Below, piece by piece: positions 25,996 through 35,727 of a DNA stretch of 64,000 nucleotides. A model generated the notes under the pieces. The model saw only the letters and a list, made by a program, of their open reading frames with translations, was not told the DNA's origin and searched no databases. Within the stretch, counting starts at the first letter, position 1. Each line of letters opens with the position of its first letter. Location of the stretch: the NCBI GenBank assembly GCA_003640645.1, contig QGHH01000010.1:1-64000 (forward strand), read 5' to 3'. Made by a program: the position numbers and the translations under genes. The stretch is from Fredinandcohnia aciditolerans. GTDB taxonomy: Bacteria > Bacillota > Bacilli > Bacillales > Bacillaceae_L.

Positions 25996-26801
25996 TTAGA
26001 ATCCTTTATTAGTTTTCTCTCTAGGAGTTCAACTCCTTGGTACATGAGTGTTGCACAAATGGCAATCAATAATAAGCTCAGGAAAATGAGTGTGAAATTA
26101 AATACCTGGAATCCATAAATGATAAGGTAGCCTAAGCCTTGCTTTGAAACCAGGAATTCCCCGACAATGACTCCGACCCAAGACAATCCAACGTTAACCT
26201 TTAATGTGGAAATAATTGCTGGAAAAGATGAGGGGAGAATGACATCGCGGAAGATTTGTTTCCGATTTGCTCCAAATGTCTGTAGAACTTTGATGTAGTT
26301 ATAATCGACTTCCTTAAACGAAGTGTAGATGACAATGGTCGTGATAATAACTGAAATTATTGCGCCCATTGCAATAATTGAAACATAACCGGTACCTAAG
26401 GCAACGATTAAGATTGGGCCTAATGCTACTTTTGGCATCGCATTTAAAACGACTAAATACGGATCAAGAATGTTTGAAAGACGTTCTGACCACCACAATA
26501 GCGCGGCAATTATAACCCCTAAGGCCGTTCCAATAATAAACCCAAGCACTGTTTCAAACAATGTTACAGCAAGATTGTTAAACAAACTTCCATCATTTAT
26601 TTTATCTAAGAATAGATTCCAAACTTTTGAAGGAGCACTAAAGATTAGTGGATCTATCCAATGGCTTCGACTAGCAATTTCCCAGAACCCGAAAAAGACA
26701 ATAAAAATTAGGATTTGATAAAATCGGACTAGTCTTTTCTCTTTTTTTATCGATTGGAGATAAAGGTGGTGTAGGTTATTAATGTTCAGGTTTTGTTTCA
26801 A
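25992..26801 (-). CDS. ytlD: ABC transporter permease YtlD
   Basis: This is a membrane permease of the SsuC/TauC/ThiX class with about six helices and the cytoplasmic EAA-type loop [19 protein letters not shown] near residue 180 that contacts the ATPase. The length is 269. The likely start is TTG 26801 inside the end of ytlC (23-bp overlap), with GGAGGAG ten bases upstream. With ytlC and ytlA it makes a complete importer. The substrate is not known; relatives carry sulfonates, nitrate or thiamine precursors. Confidence 0.88.
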   Translation of the reverse strand: MKQNLNINNLHHLYLQSIKKEKRLVRFYQILIFIVFFGFWEIASRSHWIDPLIFSAPSKVWNLFLDKINDGSLFNNLAVTLFETVLGFIIGTALGVIIAALLWWSERLSNILDPYLVVLNAMPKVALGPILIVALGTGYVSIIAMGAIISVIITTIVIYTSFKEVDYNYIKVLQTFGANRKQIFRDVILPSSFPAIISTLKVNVGLSWVGVIVGEFLVSKQGLGYLIIYGFQVFNFTLIFLSLLLIAICATLMYQGVELLERKLIKDSK

Positions 26802-27558
26802 GTTTATCTAACTCCTCCCATATTTGCTGAAAAATATTCGAATACTCTGGGTGTTGTCTTGCATCAAATGGAGTCTCATTGCGTAAGTTCTCTGGGATAT
26901 CAAATACTTTTGCAATTTTACCCGGTCTTTTTGAAAGCAGGAAAATCCGGTCGCTCATGGCAATGGCTTCACCAATATCATGTGTCACAAGAATGGCTGT
27001 TTTTTGGTATTCCTTTAAGGTCTCCGACACAAGGTCCTCCAATTTCAGCTTCGTTTGAAAGTCTAGTGCAGAGAATGGTTCGTCAAGTAGAAGAATTTTT
27101 GGGTTTGTTGCAAGCGTGCGAACCAATGCGGCTCTTTGTCTCATCCCTCCTGAGAGCTGTTTCGGATAAGCTTTTTCAACCCCTTTCAAGCCAATTTCTT
27201 CAAGTAGATCTAAGGTTTTTTTTCTTGTTTGCTCTGTTTCTTGGTTCATGATTTGCAAGCCAACAAGGATATTCTCCTCAATTGTCTTCCATGGAAATAA
27301 GTAGTCCTGCTGCAGCATATAGCCGATATATGATTTCGCTTTTTCAATCTTTTTACCTTCGATCAAAACCTCTCCGTATGTCGGTTTTAATAATCCAGCA
27401 ATAACAGAGAGTAATGTGGTCTTACCACACCCACTAGGGCCGAGAAGAGAGATAAATTCTCCCTCCTCGATTGTGAGTGAAATATCCTCGAGTGCGGTCG
27501 TTGTAGAATCCTTTGTAAAATAAACATGGTATATATCTTTTATTGACAAAAAACTCAT
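26779..27558 (-). CDS. ytlC: ABC transporter ATP-binding protein YtlC
   Basis: The ATPase has Walker [12 protein letters not shown] near residue 40, the Q-loop at [10 protein letters not shown], signature [12 protein letters not shown] near 137, Walker [13 protein letters not shown] near 157 and the switch histidine in LVTHDIGEA. The length is 259. ATG 27558 follows AGGAGTGTTACT. It overlaps ytlD, and a 273-bp repeat element separates it from ytlA, whose product should deliver the substrate. Confidence 0.92.
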   Translation of the reverse strand: MSFLSIKDIYHVYFTKDSTTTALEDISLTIEEGEFISLLGPSGCGKTTLLSVIAGLLKPTYGEVLIEGKKIEKAKSYIGYMLQQDYLFPWKTIEENILVGLQIMNQETEQTRKKTLDLLEEIGLKGVEKAYPKQLSGGMRQRAALVRTLATNPKILLLDEPFSALDFQTKLKLEDLVSETLKEYQKTAILVTHDIGEAIAMSDRIFLLSKRPGKIAKVFDIPENLRNETPFDARQHPEYSNIFQQIWEELDKLETKPEH

Positions 27559-27579
27559 AGTAACACTCCTATTAACATG

Positions 27580-27852
27580 TGTTCAAAAAGGAGGATGAAA
27601 AGGACCGCGCCTGCCTCATATCCTATCCTGCTGGCACTTGCACATCCTGTGCGTCGAAAGTTCAAGGCGGCGAGAACTCCCGAGTACCGGAGCGAGGCAA
27701 CTGCTTGAGTCAATTCCCCAGCTGCCTTGCGCCGAGGAATTGACCTCGTGAATAAACGAGTAGACGCAAGCGTATTACCTAGTTATTCATCGTATTCTTA
27801 GAGCAATGTACGAAGAAATTCGCTGTGTCATTTTCACCGGACTTTTTGAACA
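27580..27852. repeat. MITE-like repeat, TGTTCAAAAA family (copy 3)
   Basis: The element runs from TGTTCAAAAA (27580-27589) to TTTTTGAACA (27843-27852), 273 bp. The first 25 bases and the segment CACATCCTGTGCGTCGAAAG match copy 1 almost exactly, as does GAAGAAATTCGCTGTGTCA near the right end; the middle differs and contains its own GAATTGAC/GTCAATTC inverted pair. It splits the ytlA-ytlC transcription unit and ends three bases from the ytlA stop codon. Confidence 0.8.
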
Positions 27853-27855
27853 TCT

Positions 27856-28842
27856 TTATTTAGAAATTACTTTTTCAGCAATACTTGTATTCACAAGTGT
27901 GTTGTAGTCAATTCTCTTTGGTAATTCTCCTGCTTCGTCCATAATATCTTGGAGGTTATTCCAAGCTTCCTCTGATAAAACAGGGTTAGTTGCGTAAGAA
28001 CCTTGATTTTTGTATCGTTCAATAGAAGAAGTGATTAGATCAATTGGAGTATCTGGGAAGAACTCTTGAACCGAATTCGCGATTTCCTCTGGGCTATGGG
28101 AATCCACCCATTGTTGTGCTTTATAAATAGCTCTTGTGAATTTTTCAACAGCTTCCCCATTTTCATCAATAAAGCTTTGTTTTGTCATAAAAGATGTATA
28201 GGGGACCTTTCCGGATTCTTCACCGAATGATGCAACAATATAGCCACGGCCTTCTTTTTCAAAAAGGCTAGCAGTTGGTTCAAATAACTGGACGAACTCT
28301 CCTGTGCCAGAGGCATAAGCACTAGAAATATTCGCAAAGTCGATGTTCTGTATAAGATTCAAATCACCATGTGGGTCAATTCCATGCTTTTTTAATACAA
28401 ACTCCCCAACCATTTGTGGCATACCACCTTTACGTTGGCCAAGGAATGTACTATCTTTGAGTTGCTCCCAGCTAAAGTTTTCGATGTTCTCTCTTGCGAC
28501 TAAGAATGTACCATCGGTTTGTGTAAGAGCTGCAAAATTAATAACAGGGTCGGTTGAGCCTTGTGCCTCAACATATATGGATGTTTCAGAACCTACTAAG
28601 GCTACCTCAGCACCACCAGAAATTAACGCAGTCATGGTCTTATCTCCACCTGGTACTGTTGTTAATTCAATTTCTAAGCCTTCTTCTTCAAAAAATCCTT
28701 CGGTAATCGCTACATACTGAGGTGCATAAAACACTGAACGAGTAACCTCTGCTATACGGATTTTTTGAACCTGGTCATTATTACAAGCGGCTAACGGAAT
28801 AATAAGCAGTAAAGCAAAAAGGCTTGCAAGAATACGGCGCAT
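27856..28842 (-). CDS. ytlA: ABC transporter substrate-binding lipoprotein YtlA
   Basis: The 328-residue protein begins with a lipoprotein signal (LLIIPLAACNN), so Cys20 would be lipid-anchored outside the membrane. The body is of the NMT1/SsuA-like type II binding fold: RIAEVTRSVFYAPQYVA, EEEGLEIELTTVPGGDKTMTALISGGAEVALVG, and SAYASGTGEFVQLFEP. Ligand specificity cannot be read from this. ATG 28842 follows AAGGAGG. It is the first gene of the ytlA-C-D unit and divergent from ytmA. Confidence 0.9.
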   Translation of the reverse strand: MRRILASLFALLLIIPLAACNNDQVQKIRIAEVTRSVFYAPQYVAITEGFFEEEGLEIELTTVPGGDKTMTALISGGAEVALVGSETSIYVEAQGSTDPVINFAALTQTDGTFLVARENIENFSWEQLKDSTFLGQRKGGMPQMVGEFVLKKHGIDPHGDLNLIQNIDFANISSAYASGTGEFVQLFEPTASLFEKEGRGYIVASFGEESGKVPYTSFMTKQSFIDENGEAVEKFTRAIYKAQQWVDSHSPEEIANSVQEFFPDTPIDLITSSIERYKNQGSYATNPVLSEEAWNNLQDIMDEAGELPKRIDYNTLVNTSIAEKVISK

Positions 28843-28998
28843 GTATTCATTCCTCCTTGACAGTTCATCTGTCGACTATAGTAATTTCTTAAGATAGAAT
28901 ATGAAACGTGACAAAAATGTGTGAATGCCTATTTTTGCGTTTTTTTAGAACATTTAAAGTAAAGGTTGTACAATCATGTTGTAGAGAGGATGGATAAT

Positions 28999-29808
28999 AT
29001 GGTGGAAGGCACTATTATTGAAAAACAGAGATACCCGTCTCCCAATCCGGCAATCAATCTTTATTTAATTACATATTGGAGTAAAGGACTAAAAGTGAAA
29101 GGTTATCTTGCTGAACCAAAGGAAGAGGGTGTATATGACGGTTTTTTATATCTACGCGGTGGAATAAAAAATGTAGGGATGGTCAGAATCGGTCGCATCA
29201 TCCAATTTGCTTCAGAAGGTTTTGTAGTGATGGCACCTTTTTATCGTGGTAATCAGGGTGGAGATGGAAATGAAGATTTCGCCGGTCATGACAGGTATGA
29301 TGCATTTTCTGCTTTTAAAGTGCTTGAGGAACATGAAAAAGTGAACCCGACCCGGATTCATGTCTTTGGATTTTCACGAGGAGGAGTAATGGCCCTTCTT
29401 ACGGCCATTCAGCATCCCAGGACTTGTTCACTCGTTACATGGGGTGGTGTGAGTGATTTAAGTCTAACGTATGTGGAACGAAACGATTTACGGCGAATGC
29501 TAAAGCGGGTAATTGGAGGAACACCTACAAAATATCCAGAACGATATAAATGGAGAACCCCATTATACGAACTTGAAATGCTGGAGGCTCCAGTTCTTAT
29601 TATTCATGGCGAAAAAGATAAAAATGTTTCTATTAACCATGCCTATCGACTAGAAAAAAGAATAAAGGAACTCGGAAAAGAGGTAGAAAGTTGGTATTTT
29701 CCACAATACACTCATTATTTTCCGCCACATGTAAATCGAGAAACAGTAAGTCGATTGACGGAGTGGATGAAAACAAGGGAGCCCCATACAAAAAAGCTCG
29801 AGGACTAA
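28999..29808 (+). CDS. ytmA: prolyl-oligopeptidase-like alpha/beta hydrolase YtmA
   Basis: The serine hydrolase has the nucleophile elbow GFSRGGVMALL near residue 122, the Asp in LIIHGEKDKNV near 203 and the His in YFPQYTHYFPP near 239, i.e. a complete triad of the S9 peptidase-like family. The beta-propeller of true prolyl oligopeptidases is absent, so it is probably an esterase or small-peptide hydrolase. ATG 28999 has AGAGGA eight bases upstream; earlier in-frame TTG and ATG codons overlap that site. A strong terminator ends the gene. Confidence 0.87.
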   Translation: MVEGTIIEKQRYPSPNPAINLYLITYWSKGLKVKGYLAEPKEEGVYDGFLYLRGGIKNVGMVRIGRIIQFASEGFVVMAPFYRGNQGGDGNEDFAGHDRYDAFSAFKVLEEHEKVNPTRIHVFGFSRGGVMALLTAIQHPRTCSLVTWGGVSDLSLTYVERNDLRRMLKRVIGGTPTKYPERYKWRTPLYELEMLEAPVLIIHGEKDKNVSINHAYRLEKRIKELGKEVESWYFPQYTHYFPPHVNRETVSRLTEWMKTREPHTKKLED

Positions 29809-29826
29809 TTCCTCGAGCTTCCTTTA
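29791..29826 (+). terminator. terminator of ytmA
   Basis: AAGCTCGAGGA-CTAAT-TCCTCGAGCTT forms a perfect 11-bp stem followed by a T-rich stretch; the ytmA stop codon is in its loop. Confidence 0.85.
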
Positions 29827-29942
29827 TGTCCAGTTCCAACGCCTATCCGTTGGAGGTCACAAGCAAATCCGTCAAAAAGGTAAGAAAGCACCTTCTAGAA
29901 AGATCGTCTTTTACTTGTCAAGGCTGATCAAGACGATAACGT
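29827..29942. repeat. degenerate Bacillaceae intergenic repeat (TCCAGCGCCT type)
   Basis: The segment opens GTCCAGTTCCAACGCCT and closes TTACTTGTCAAGGCTGATCA, a layout I know from dispersed non-coding repeats in many Bacillaceae that begin near TCCAGCGCCT and end near CTTGTC-GGCTGA-CAAGGCG. It fills the gap between the ytmA terminator and the end of pckA. No terminal inverted repeat is well preserved. Confidence 0.45.
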
Positions 29943-29951
29943 TATTTGTTA

Positions 29952-31541
29952 TTAAATACGTGGTCCGCCCAATAATTCGATTTCTTTAGCAACATTAGAG
30001 AACTTCTTGAAGTTTTCTTTGAATTTCACAGCTAATTCTTTTGCTTTTACATAGTATTGACTTTGGTCCGCCCATGTTTTTGATGGTTGAAGTACATCAT
30101 CAGGAACCCCAGGAATATGAATTGGAATTTCCAGACCAAAAATATCATTTTTCACAGTTTCAGCATTATTTAATTCGCCTTCCAAAGCAGCTTGAACCAT
30201 TGCGCGAGTATATGATAATTTCATTCTGCTTCCAACGCCATATTCTCCTCCAGTCCAACCTGTATTCACTAGGAATACTTGAACATTGTGTTCATCGATC
30301 TTTCTACCTAACATTTCTGCATATTCTGTTGCAGGAAGTGGCAGGAATGGTGATCCAAAGCAAGTTGAGAATGTTGCTTGTGGAGCAGTAACACCACGTT
30401 CTGTTCCTGCTAGTTTACTTGTATATCCACTTAAGAAATGGTACATGGCTTGTTCCTTAGTTAGTTTACTGATAGGAGGTAAAACACCAAAAGCGTCTGC
30501 AGTTAAAAATACGATTGTATTCGGATGACCTGCAATACTAGGAACAATAATATTATCTATATTATCGATTTGGTATGCCGCTCTTGTATTTTCCGTTAAT
30601 GAATTATCATCATAATCCGCTATTCTGGATTCTTCATCCACAACCACATTTTCTAACACAGAGCCAAAGCGAATCGCATCGAAAATTTGTGGTTCCTTCT
30701 CGCGAGAAAGGTTGATGCATTTAGCATAGCAACCGCCTTCAATATTAAACACGCCAGAGCTAGACCAACCGTGCTCATCATCGCCAATTAGACGACGTTT
30801 TGGATCCGCTGAAAGAGTAGTTTTTCCTGTTCCAGATAGACCAAAGAAAAGTGCAACGTCACCTTCAGGGCCTACGTTTGAAGAACAATGCATGGAAAGA
30901 ATATTTTTCTCAGGCAATACATAGTTCATCACAGAGAAGATTGACTTTTTAATTTCTCCAGCATATTCAGTTCCTCCGATTAACACTGTTCGTTTTTCAA
31001 AGGAAATAATAATGAATGTTTCAGAGCGGGTACCATCTACCTCAGGATCAGCTTTAAAATTTGGTGTACAAATAACTGTGAATTCAGGTTGATGTGTATT
31101 TAGATCCTCTTCTGTTGGTCGAACAAACATTTGTTGAGAGAAAAGATTATGCCAAGCATATTCATTGATTACTTGGATTGGCATGCGTACCTTTTTGTCT
31201 GCACCTGCATATCCATTGAATACAAAAATCTCATCTTTTTCTGTTAAGTATGAAAGTACTTTTGTATAAAGCTTTTCATATACCTCTTCAGAAATTGGTT
31301 TGTTTACCTTACCCCAATCAATTCTATCTTTAGTAGATGCTTCTTCTACGATGTATTTGTCTTCTGGTGATCTTCCGGTGTATTTCCCAGTTGTCGCACG
31401 TATAGCCCCAGTCGAAGTAAGGATTCCCTCTTGTCTAGCTAGTACTTTTTCAACTAAAATAGGAACAGATAGGTTATGAAGTGCGTTTTTTCCATTCACT
31501 AATTCTAATAGCTGCTCATTTGTAACTTCAACTGAATTCAT
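29952..31541 (-). CDS. pckA: phosphoenolpyruvate carboxykinase (ATP) PckA
   Basis: PckA makes phosphoenolpyruvate from oxaloacetate and ATP, the first gluconeogenic step. The kinase P-loop [18 protein letters not shown] lies near residue 239, preceded by the PEPCK-specific [15 protein letters not shown] and followed by the metal-binding DDEHGWS and the RTSY-like [12 protein letters not shown] near 48. The length of 529 residues from ATG 31541 is typical; AAAGGATGG lies upstream. An in-frame start 23 codons earlier has no ribosome site. In B. subtilis pckA is repressed during glycolysis by CcpN; I could not confirm an operator here. It is divergent from the metK leader. Confidence 0.97.
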   Translation of the reverse strand: MNSVEVTNEQLLELVNGKNALHNLSVPILVEKVLARQEGILTSTGAIRATTGKYTGRSPEDKYIVEEASTKDRIDWGKVNKPISEEVYEKLYTKVLSYLTEKDEIFVFNGYAGADKKVRMPIQVINEYAWHNLFSQQMFVRPTEEDLNTHQPEFTVICTPNFKADPEVDGTRSETFIIISFEKRTVLIGGTEYAGEIKKSIFSVMNYVLPEKNILSMHCSSNVGPEGDVALFFGLSGTGKTTLSADPKRRLIGDDEHGWSSSGVFNIEGGCYAKCINLSREKEPQIFDAIRFGSVLENVVVDEESRIADYDDNSLTENTRAAYQIDNIDNIIVPSIAGHPNTIVFLTADAFGVLPPISKLTKEQAMYHFLSGYTSKLAGTERGVTAPQATFSTCFGSPFLPLPATEYAEMLGRKIDEHNVQVFLVNTGWTGGEYGVGSRMKLSYTRAMVQAALEGELNNAETVKNDIFGLEIPIHIPGVPDDVLQPSKTWADQSQYYVKAKELAVKFKENFKKFSNVAKEIELLGGPRI

Positions 31542-31775
31542 GTTAAACCATCCTTTATTAATTTTTAAATTTCCATAAATTATCTCAAATTTACAATTAG
31601 TATAACACATTAATAAAAATAGTCTATACTATTTAACGTATTTTACGTAACATATCATTAAAAAGTGCGCGCAGATTCTAAAATAGTCCTTTATAATCGA
31701 TAATTCTTTTATAGTTTGTCAATATCAAGGAAATAGTGTGACACACTTCGACTTTGTTTTTTTTTCGGAATTCTG

Positions 31776-31805
31776 TTGACACCTTAAGGAATACTGCGAT
31801 ATCAT
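31776..31805 (+). promoter_or_regulatory. SigA promoter of the metK riboswitch transcript
   Basis: TTGACA (31776-31781) and TATCAT (31800-31805) are separated by 18 bp and lie about 20 bp upstream of the riboswitch. Confidence 0.65.
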
Positions 31806-31823
31806 ATGTCATTGAACGGATAC

Positions 31824-31987
31824 TCTCTTATCCCGAGCTGGCGGAGGGACAGGCCCAATGAAACCCGGCAACCATCACTTTTCTTACATATCAAATGGTT
31901 TTTAGTGAAACCTATTAGTAGGTCTCCACATTCGAAAAAGTGATAAGGTGCTAACCTGAGCAAGGTATGTCCTTGATCGATAAGAGT
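31824..31987 (+). ncRNA. SAM-I riboswitch (S box) aptamer
   Basis: The S-box core is plain: CTCTTATCCCGAGCTGGCGG at the 5' side of P1/P2, AGGCCCAATGAAACCCGGCA at the kink-turn and P3 base, a long P3 hairpin (about 31886-31950), GGTGCTAACCTGAGCAAGG and the closing GATAAGAGTGAAAGG. P1 pairs CTCTTATC with GATAAGAG. When SAM binds, P1 should form and leave the downstream terminator free to fold, shutting off metK. Confidence 0.97.
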
Positions 31988-32006
31988 GAAAGGCTGGATA
32001 AACGAT

Positions 32007-32041
32007 AAACCTTTCCTCGAAATAGTAGGAAAGGTTTTTTA
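32007..32041 (+). terminator. SAM riboswitch terminator
   Basis: AAACCTTTCCT and AGGAAAGGTTT form a perfect 11-bp stem followed by T-rich sequence. It lies directly after the aptamer and is the expression platform for metK. Confidence 0.9.
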
Positions 32042-32116
32042 TTCTTTATTGGTTTTATTGATGTTACTTAACGCGTGATATGTGTTGAAAATTATTCTCG
32101 GGGTTCAACTCCGACA

Positions 32117-32280
32117 GAATAATGTTAAAGCCACCGGCGAATGTCTCGATTTTTTAGCGGAAATGTTTCGAACTCCTAAGTTTAAAGACTAAGAACGCCA
32201 CTTCTTGTGGCAAGGTCTTTATGACCCACATCGTGTCTGCCTAAAGATCGGGGCGCAAATACGCCAAGGCACATTTGATC
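32117..32280. repeat. GAATAAAGTTAAAGCC-family repeat (copy 1), in the metK leader
   Basis: The segment begins GAATAATGTTAAAGCCACC, contains a CGGCGAATGTCTCGATTTTT-like part and ends GCGCAAATACGCCAAGGC, matching copies at 33.7 and 53.8 kb. An extra inner block (about 32182-32240, AAGACTAAGAACGCCACTT and TGTGGCAAGG) resembles 37.35-37.41 kb. It lies between the riboswitch terminator and the metK start codon, making an unusually long 370-nt spacer. Confidence 0.7.
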
Positions 32281-32410
32281 GTAGATAACTGTTCATTTAA
32301 TATAGGATAGAAAGTCGTGAAGGTAACAATACTAAGGGAATGAGTACCGTATCAATGAATGTCAGAACTCGAACCTATTCGATTCTGAATCCGAAAAGGA
32401 GGAAGCGTTT

Positions 32411-33610
32411 GTGACAAATAGACGCCGTTTATTTACTTCAGAATCTGTTACAGAAGGACATCCAGATAAAATCTGTGACCAAATTTCAGATTCTATTTTA
32501 GATGCGATTTTAGCAAGTGATGCAAATGCACGCGTAGCGTGTGAAACTTCTGTCACAACAGGTCTTGTACTTGTTGCGGGAGAAATTACAACTTCTACAT
32601 ATGTAGATATCCCAAAGATTGTCCGTGAAACGATTAAAGAGATTGGCTATACACGAGCAAAATACGGATTTGACTATGAAACTTGTGCTGTTTTAACATC
32701 CATTGATGAGCAATCTCCAGATATTGCAATGGGGGTTGACCAAGCGTTAGAAGCACGTGAAGGTCAAATGACTGATGAGCAAATTGAAGCAATTGGTGCT
32801 GGAGACCAAGGATTAATGTTTGGTTATGCTTGTAACGAAACAAAAGAATTAATGCCTCTACCAATTTCATTAGCTCACAAGTTATCACGTAGACTAACAA
32901 AGGTACGTAAAGATGAGATTCTTCCATATTTACGTCCAGATGGAAAAACTCAGGTTACTGTTGAATACGATGAGAACAACAATCCAGTTCGTATCGATAC
33001 GATTGTTATTTCAACTCAGCACCATCCTGAAATTTCATTAGAGCAAATTCAACGTAATTTAAAAGAACATGTAATTAACCCTGTCGTTCCTAGTGAACTA
33101 ATTGATGAGAATACTAAATATTTCATTAATCCTACTGGCCGCTTTGTAATTGGTGGTCCTCAAGGTGATGCTGGGTTAACTGGCCGTAAAATTATTGTTG
33201 ATACGTACGGTGGTTATGCACGCCATGGCGGTGGCGCATTCTCGGGTAAGGATCCAACTAAGGTTGACCGTTCAGCTGCATATGCTGCTCGTTATGTTGC
33301 GAAAAACATCGTGGCAGCTGGTTTAGCGGATAAATGTGAAGTTCAGCTTGCGTATGCAATCGGTGTTGCACAACCGGTTTCTATCTCTGTAGACACATTC
33401 GGAACTGGAACTGTGTCAGAGGATGTACTTGTAGAATTGGTTCGTGATAATTTTGATTTACGTCCTGCAGGGATTATCAAGATGCTAGATCTCCGTCGTC
33501 CAATTTATAAGCAAACCGCTGCATATGGTCACTTTGGTAGAAATGATCTTGATTTACCGTGGGAGCGTACTGACAAAGCAGAAGCGCTTAAAACACAAGC
33601 TGCAAAATAA
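32411..33610 (+). CDS. metK: S-adenosylmethionine synthetase MetK
   Basis: MetK makes S-adenosylmethionine from methionine and ATP. Motifs are [18 protein letters not shown] (ATP/Mg2+) at the start, [12 protein letters not shown] near residue 117, the flexible-loop region, [20 protein letters not shown] near 244 and [16 protein letters not shown] near 264. The length is 399. The start is GTG 32411, eight bases after AAAAGGAGGAAG. It is controlled by the upstream SAM-I riboswitch, and its product feeds the methyl cycle that LuxS completes. Confidence 0.98.
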   Translation: MTNRRRLFTSESVTEGHPDKICDQISDSILDAILASDANARVACETSVTTGLVLVAGEITTSTYVDIPKIVRETIKEIGYTRAKYGFDYETCAVLTSIDEQSPDIAMGVDQALEAREGQMTDEQIEAIGAGDQGLMFGYACNETKELMPLPISLAHKLSRRLTKVRKDEILPYLRPDGKTQVTVEYDENNNPVRIDTIVISTQHHPEISLEQIQRNLKEHVINPVVPSELIDENTKYFINPTGRFVIGGPQGDAGLTGRKIIVDTYGGYARHGGGAFSGKDPTKVDRSAAYAARYVAKNIVAAGLADKCEVQLAYAIGVAQPVSISVDTFGTGTVSEDVLVELVRDNFDLRPAGIIKMLDLRRPIYKQTAAYGHFGRNDLDLPWERTDKAEALKTQAAK

Positions 33611-33614
33611 GATA

Positions 33615-33646
33615 GAAAAAAGCTCGCCTTAATGGTGAGCTTTTAA
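33615..33646 (+). terminator. terminator of metK
   Basis: AAAAGCTCGCC-TTAAT-GGTGAGCTTTT forms an 11-bp stem with one G-U pair, just after the metK stop. Confidence 0.8.
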
Positions 33647-33718
33647 CTTTATTGAGCTGAAGTGTTATTAGTGGTTGGATGAAAGCAAATAGATTATCCA
33701 ATTTAGTAGGAGTTCAAA

Positions 33719-33828
33719 CTTGACTGAATAAAGTTAAAGCCCCCACGGATGCCACAGATTTTTAAGGGTGATTTTTTGAGCAAGCTCAAAAAAATCTGGG
33801 CGCAAATAAGCCATGGCGTATTTGATTA
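33719..33828. repeat. GAATAAAGTTAAAGCC-family repeat (copy 2)
   Basis: This 110-bp copy opens CTGAATAAAGTTAAAGCCCC, continues CGGATGCCACAGATTTTTAA and closes with GGGCGCAAATAAGCCATGGC and GTATTTGATTA. A central inverted pair, TTTTTTGAGC and GCTCAAAAAA, makes a hairpin. Its right end overlaps the ytoA stop codon. Confidence 0.75.
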
Positions 33829-34350
33829 ACCGCGTTTTTCTTTTTGTAATTCTTTGTAATGCTGCCCTTTTTCCACATATTCACGGCGAATTCTGACCAT
33901 ATCTTTTTTATCTTCTTCATTTAATTCACGAATAACTTTAGCTGGTCTTCCGAATGCAAGAGTGTTTGGTGGAATCTTTTTACCCTGTGGAACTAGGCTT
34001 CCGGCACCTATAAAAGCCCCTTCACCAACCTCTGCCCCATCAAGAATAATGGAACCCATCCCGATTAGAGCATTTTTACGGATAATAGAGCTATGTAGGA
34101 TCACCTGATGTCCAATTGTGACATCATCTTCAATAATTAAAGGATTATTTGGGCTTTGATGCAAGGTTGAGTTATCCTGAATGCTCACTCTTTTTCCGAT
34201 AACGGTTGGTGCCACATCCCCCCGTATAACAGTATTAAACCAAATGTTTGTTTCCTCACCAATTTTTACGTCACCAGTAACTGTCGCATATTCCGCAATA
34301 TATACAGAGTCGGCAATTTCAGGATATTTCCCTTTGTATGGATAAATCAT
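33826..34350 (-). CDS. ytoA: gamma-carbonic anhydrase family protein YtoA
   Basis: The 174-residue protein is a left-handed beta-helix of hexapeptide repeats (residues about 12-130) with the family's metal histidines visible in STLHQS, TIGHQVILHSS. It begins YPYKGKYPEI and ends with helical KDMVRIRREYVEKGQHY, the standard gamma-CA-like layout. Whether members hydrate CO2 or bind another ligand varies. ATG 34350 follows AAAGGATGTATCTAAT. Its stop codon lies within a dispersed repeat. It is divergent from ytpB. Confidence 0.9.
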   Translation of the reverse strand: MIYPYKGKYPEIADSVYIAEYATVTGDVKIGEETNIWFNTVIRGDVAPTVIGKRVSIQDNSTLHQSPNNPLIIEDDVTIGHQVILHSSIIRKNALIGMGSIILDGAEVGEGAFIGAGSLVPQGKKIPPNTLAFGRPAKVIRELNEEDKKDMVRIRREYVEKGQHYKELQKEKRG

Positions 34351-34470
34351 ATTAGATACATCCTTTCGTTTGATATTCGATAAATAATCATTTATGGTAA
34401 GTGTATCAACTTTTACAATTATCGTAAATCGTACATATATTCAATGTTCCAAAATAATGAGGTGATATCG

Positions 34471-35535
34471 ATGGTACCAACAAAACCGATTAGTTTAATG
34501 AAGAAAGTGTATCGTGAGGTATTTCCGATTGTACATCGTGAATTATCAATTTGGAAAAAGAAAGCGGAGGCTATTCCAAATGAGGAACTTCGGAGACAGG
34601 CATTAGCGAGTATTCAAACTAAAACGTTTCACTGTGAAGGTGGGGCAATTCTCGCCTTATTATCAGAAGGACAAATGGAGGAATGCATTCGATTTATCGT
34701 TGCCTATCAAACGATTAGTGACTATCTCGATAATCTTTGTGATCGAAGCACCTCGCTTGATCCGTTAGATTTTAGCTCGTTACATGATTCTATGCCAGAT
34801 GCATTACGACCAGGATGTCCAACAAAAAACTATTATCAATTTCGAGAGGAACAGGATGATGGGGGTTACCTGGAGAGCCTAGTAACAACCTGTCAGGATG
34901 TTCTTCAAAACCTTCATCATTATGATAAGATTGCTGATTATTTACAGGAGTTGGCAAGTTATTATTGTGCTTTGCAAGTTCATAAGCATGTAAAGGTAGA
35001 AGAGCGAGTACCAAGACTTGAGAATTGGTTTAAAAATCACCAAAAAAACCTGCCAAACATGGAATGGTATGAATTTTCAGCCTGTTCAGGGTCTACACTA
35101 GGGATTTTTTGTTTAGTTGCTTACGCTTTTCATGAAGAATTCAACGAGGAGATGGCCAACAAAGTTCGGAATGGGTATTTTCCATATATCCAAGGCTTGC
35201 ACATCCTTCTTGATTATTTCATTGATCAAGAAGAGGACCGTAAAGGTGGAGACTTAAATTTCTGTTTTTATTATCCACATGAAAATGAATTGGTAGATCG
35301 CCTTAAACACTTTATCACCGAAGCAGATAAACATACAGCCGGGTTACCAAATGAAAAATTTCATCGAATGATTAATAGGGGGTTATTAGGTCTATATCTA
35401 TCAGATGAAAAGGTAAGGGCACAACGAAGTGTATTAAAAATTGCGAAGAAAATTATTAGACTGGGTGGGAAGACTTCGTTTTTCTTTTATGTAAATGGAC
35501 GAGCCTACCGTAGATTTCAACATGTGTTTGAATAA
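34471..35535 (+). CDS. ytpB: tetraprenyl-beta-curcumene synthase YtpB (DUF2600)
   Basis: YtpB cyclises tetraprenyl diphosphate to tetraprenyl-beta-curcumene, a step to the C35 terpenes (sesquarterpenes) found in Bacillus membranes and spores. The sequence has the family's Asp-rich ISDYLDNLCDR near residue 91 and LLDYFIDQEEDRKGGD near 247. The length is 354 from ATG 34471, where GAGGTG lies six bases upstream; the ATG nine codons earlier has no such site. The partner prenyl synthase and second cyclase are not in this window. Confidence 0.92.
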   Translation: MVPTKPISLMKKVYREVFPIVHRELSIWKKKAEAIPNEELRRQALASIQTKTFHCEGGAILALLSEGQMEECIRFIVAYQTISDYLDNLCDRSTSLDPLDFSSLHDSMPDALRPGCPTKNYYQFREEQDDGGYLESLVTTCQDVLQNLHHYDKIADYLQELASYYCALQVHKHVKVEERVPRLENWFKNHQKNLPNMEWYEFSACSGSTLGIFCLVAYAFHEEFNEEMANKVRNGYFPYIQGLHILLDYFIDQEEDRKGGDLNFCFYYPHENELVDRLKHFITEADKHTAGLPNEKFHRMINRGLLGLYLSDEKVRAQRSVLKIAKKIIRLGGKTSFFFYVNGRAYRRFQHVFE

Positions 35536-35536
35536 G

Positions 35537-35569
35537 AAAAAGATAGAGCGTCTTGGCTTTATCTTTTTT
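35537..35569 (+). terminator. terminator of ytpB
   Basis: AAAAAGATAGAGC and GCTTTATCTTTTT pair around a short loop. A second GGGCTCTATCTTTTTT half occurs at 35723-35739 on the other side of the repeat element, suggesting the element sits within an old terminator region. Confidence 0.7.
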
Positions 35570-35599
35570 CATAAGTGAAGCTATGGATGAATTCATCCA

Positions 35600-35722
35600 A
35601 GACTGTCTTGAAAACGCTTGTCAGACAAGGCGCGCCGCTGAGCGAAGACGCGAATAGAAGTAGCCTTCATGAGCGGACGAGGGAGGCAAGCAACGAAGTA
35701 TGCGAGCGTTTTTCAACAGTCT
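35600..35722. repeat. MITE-like element with AGACTGT terminal repeats
   Basis: A 123-bp element begins AGACTGTCTTGAAAACGCT and ends AGCGTTTTTCAACAGTCT; these are imperfect terminal inverted repeats of about 18 bp. The interior is GC-richer than the surroundings (AAGGCGCGCCGCTGAGCGAA) and has no gene. It lies between the 3' ends of convergent ytpB and ytqB. Confidence 0.7.
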
Positions 35723-35727
35723 GGGCT

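Noticed and set aside
29691-29927. 78-codon frame spanning the ytmA terminator
   Set aside because: It overlaps the 3' end of ytmA, its terminator hairpin and a non-coding repeat. It has no ribosome site.
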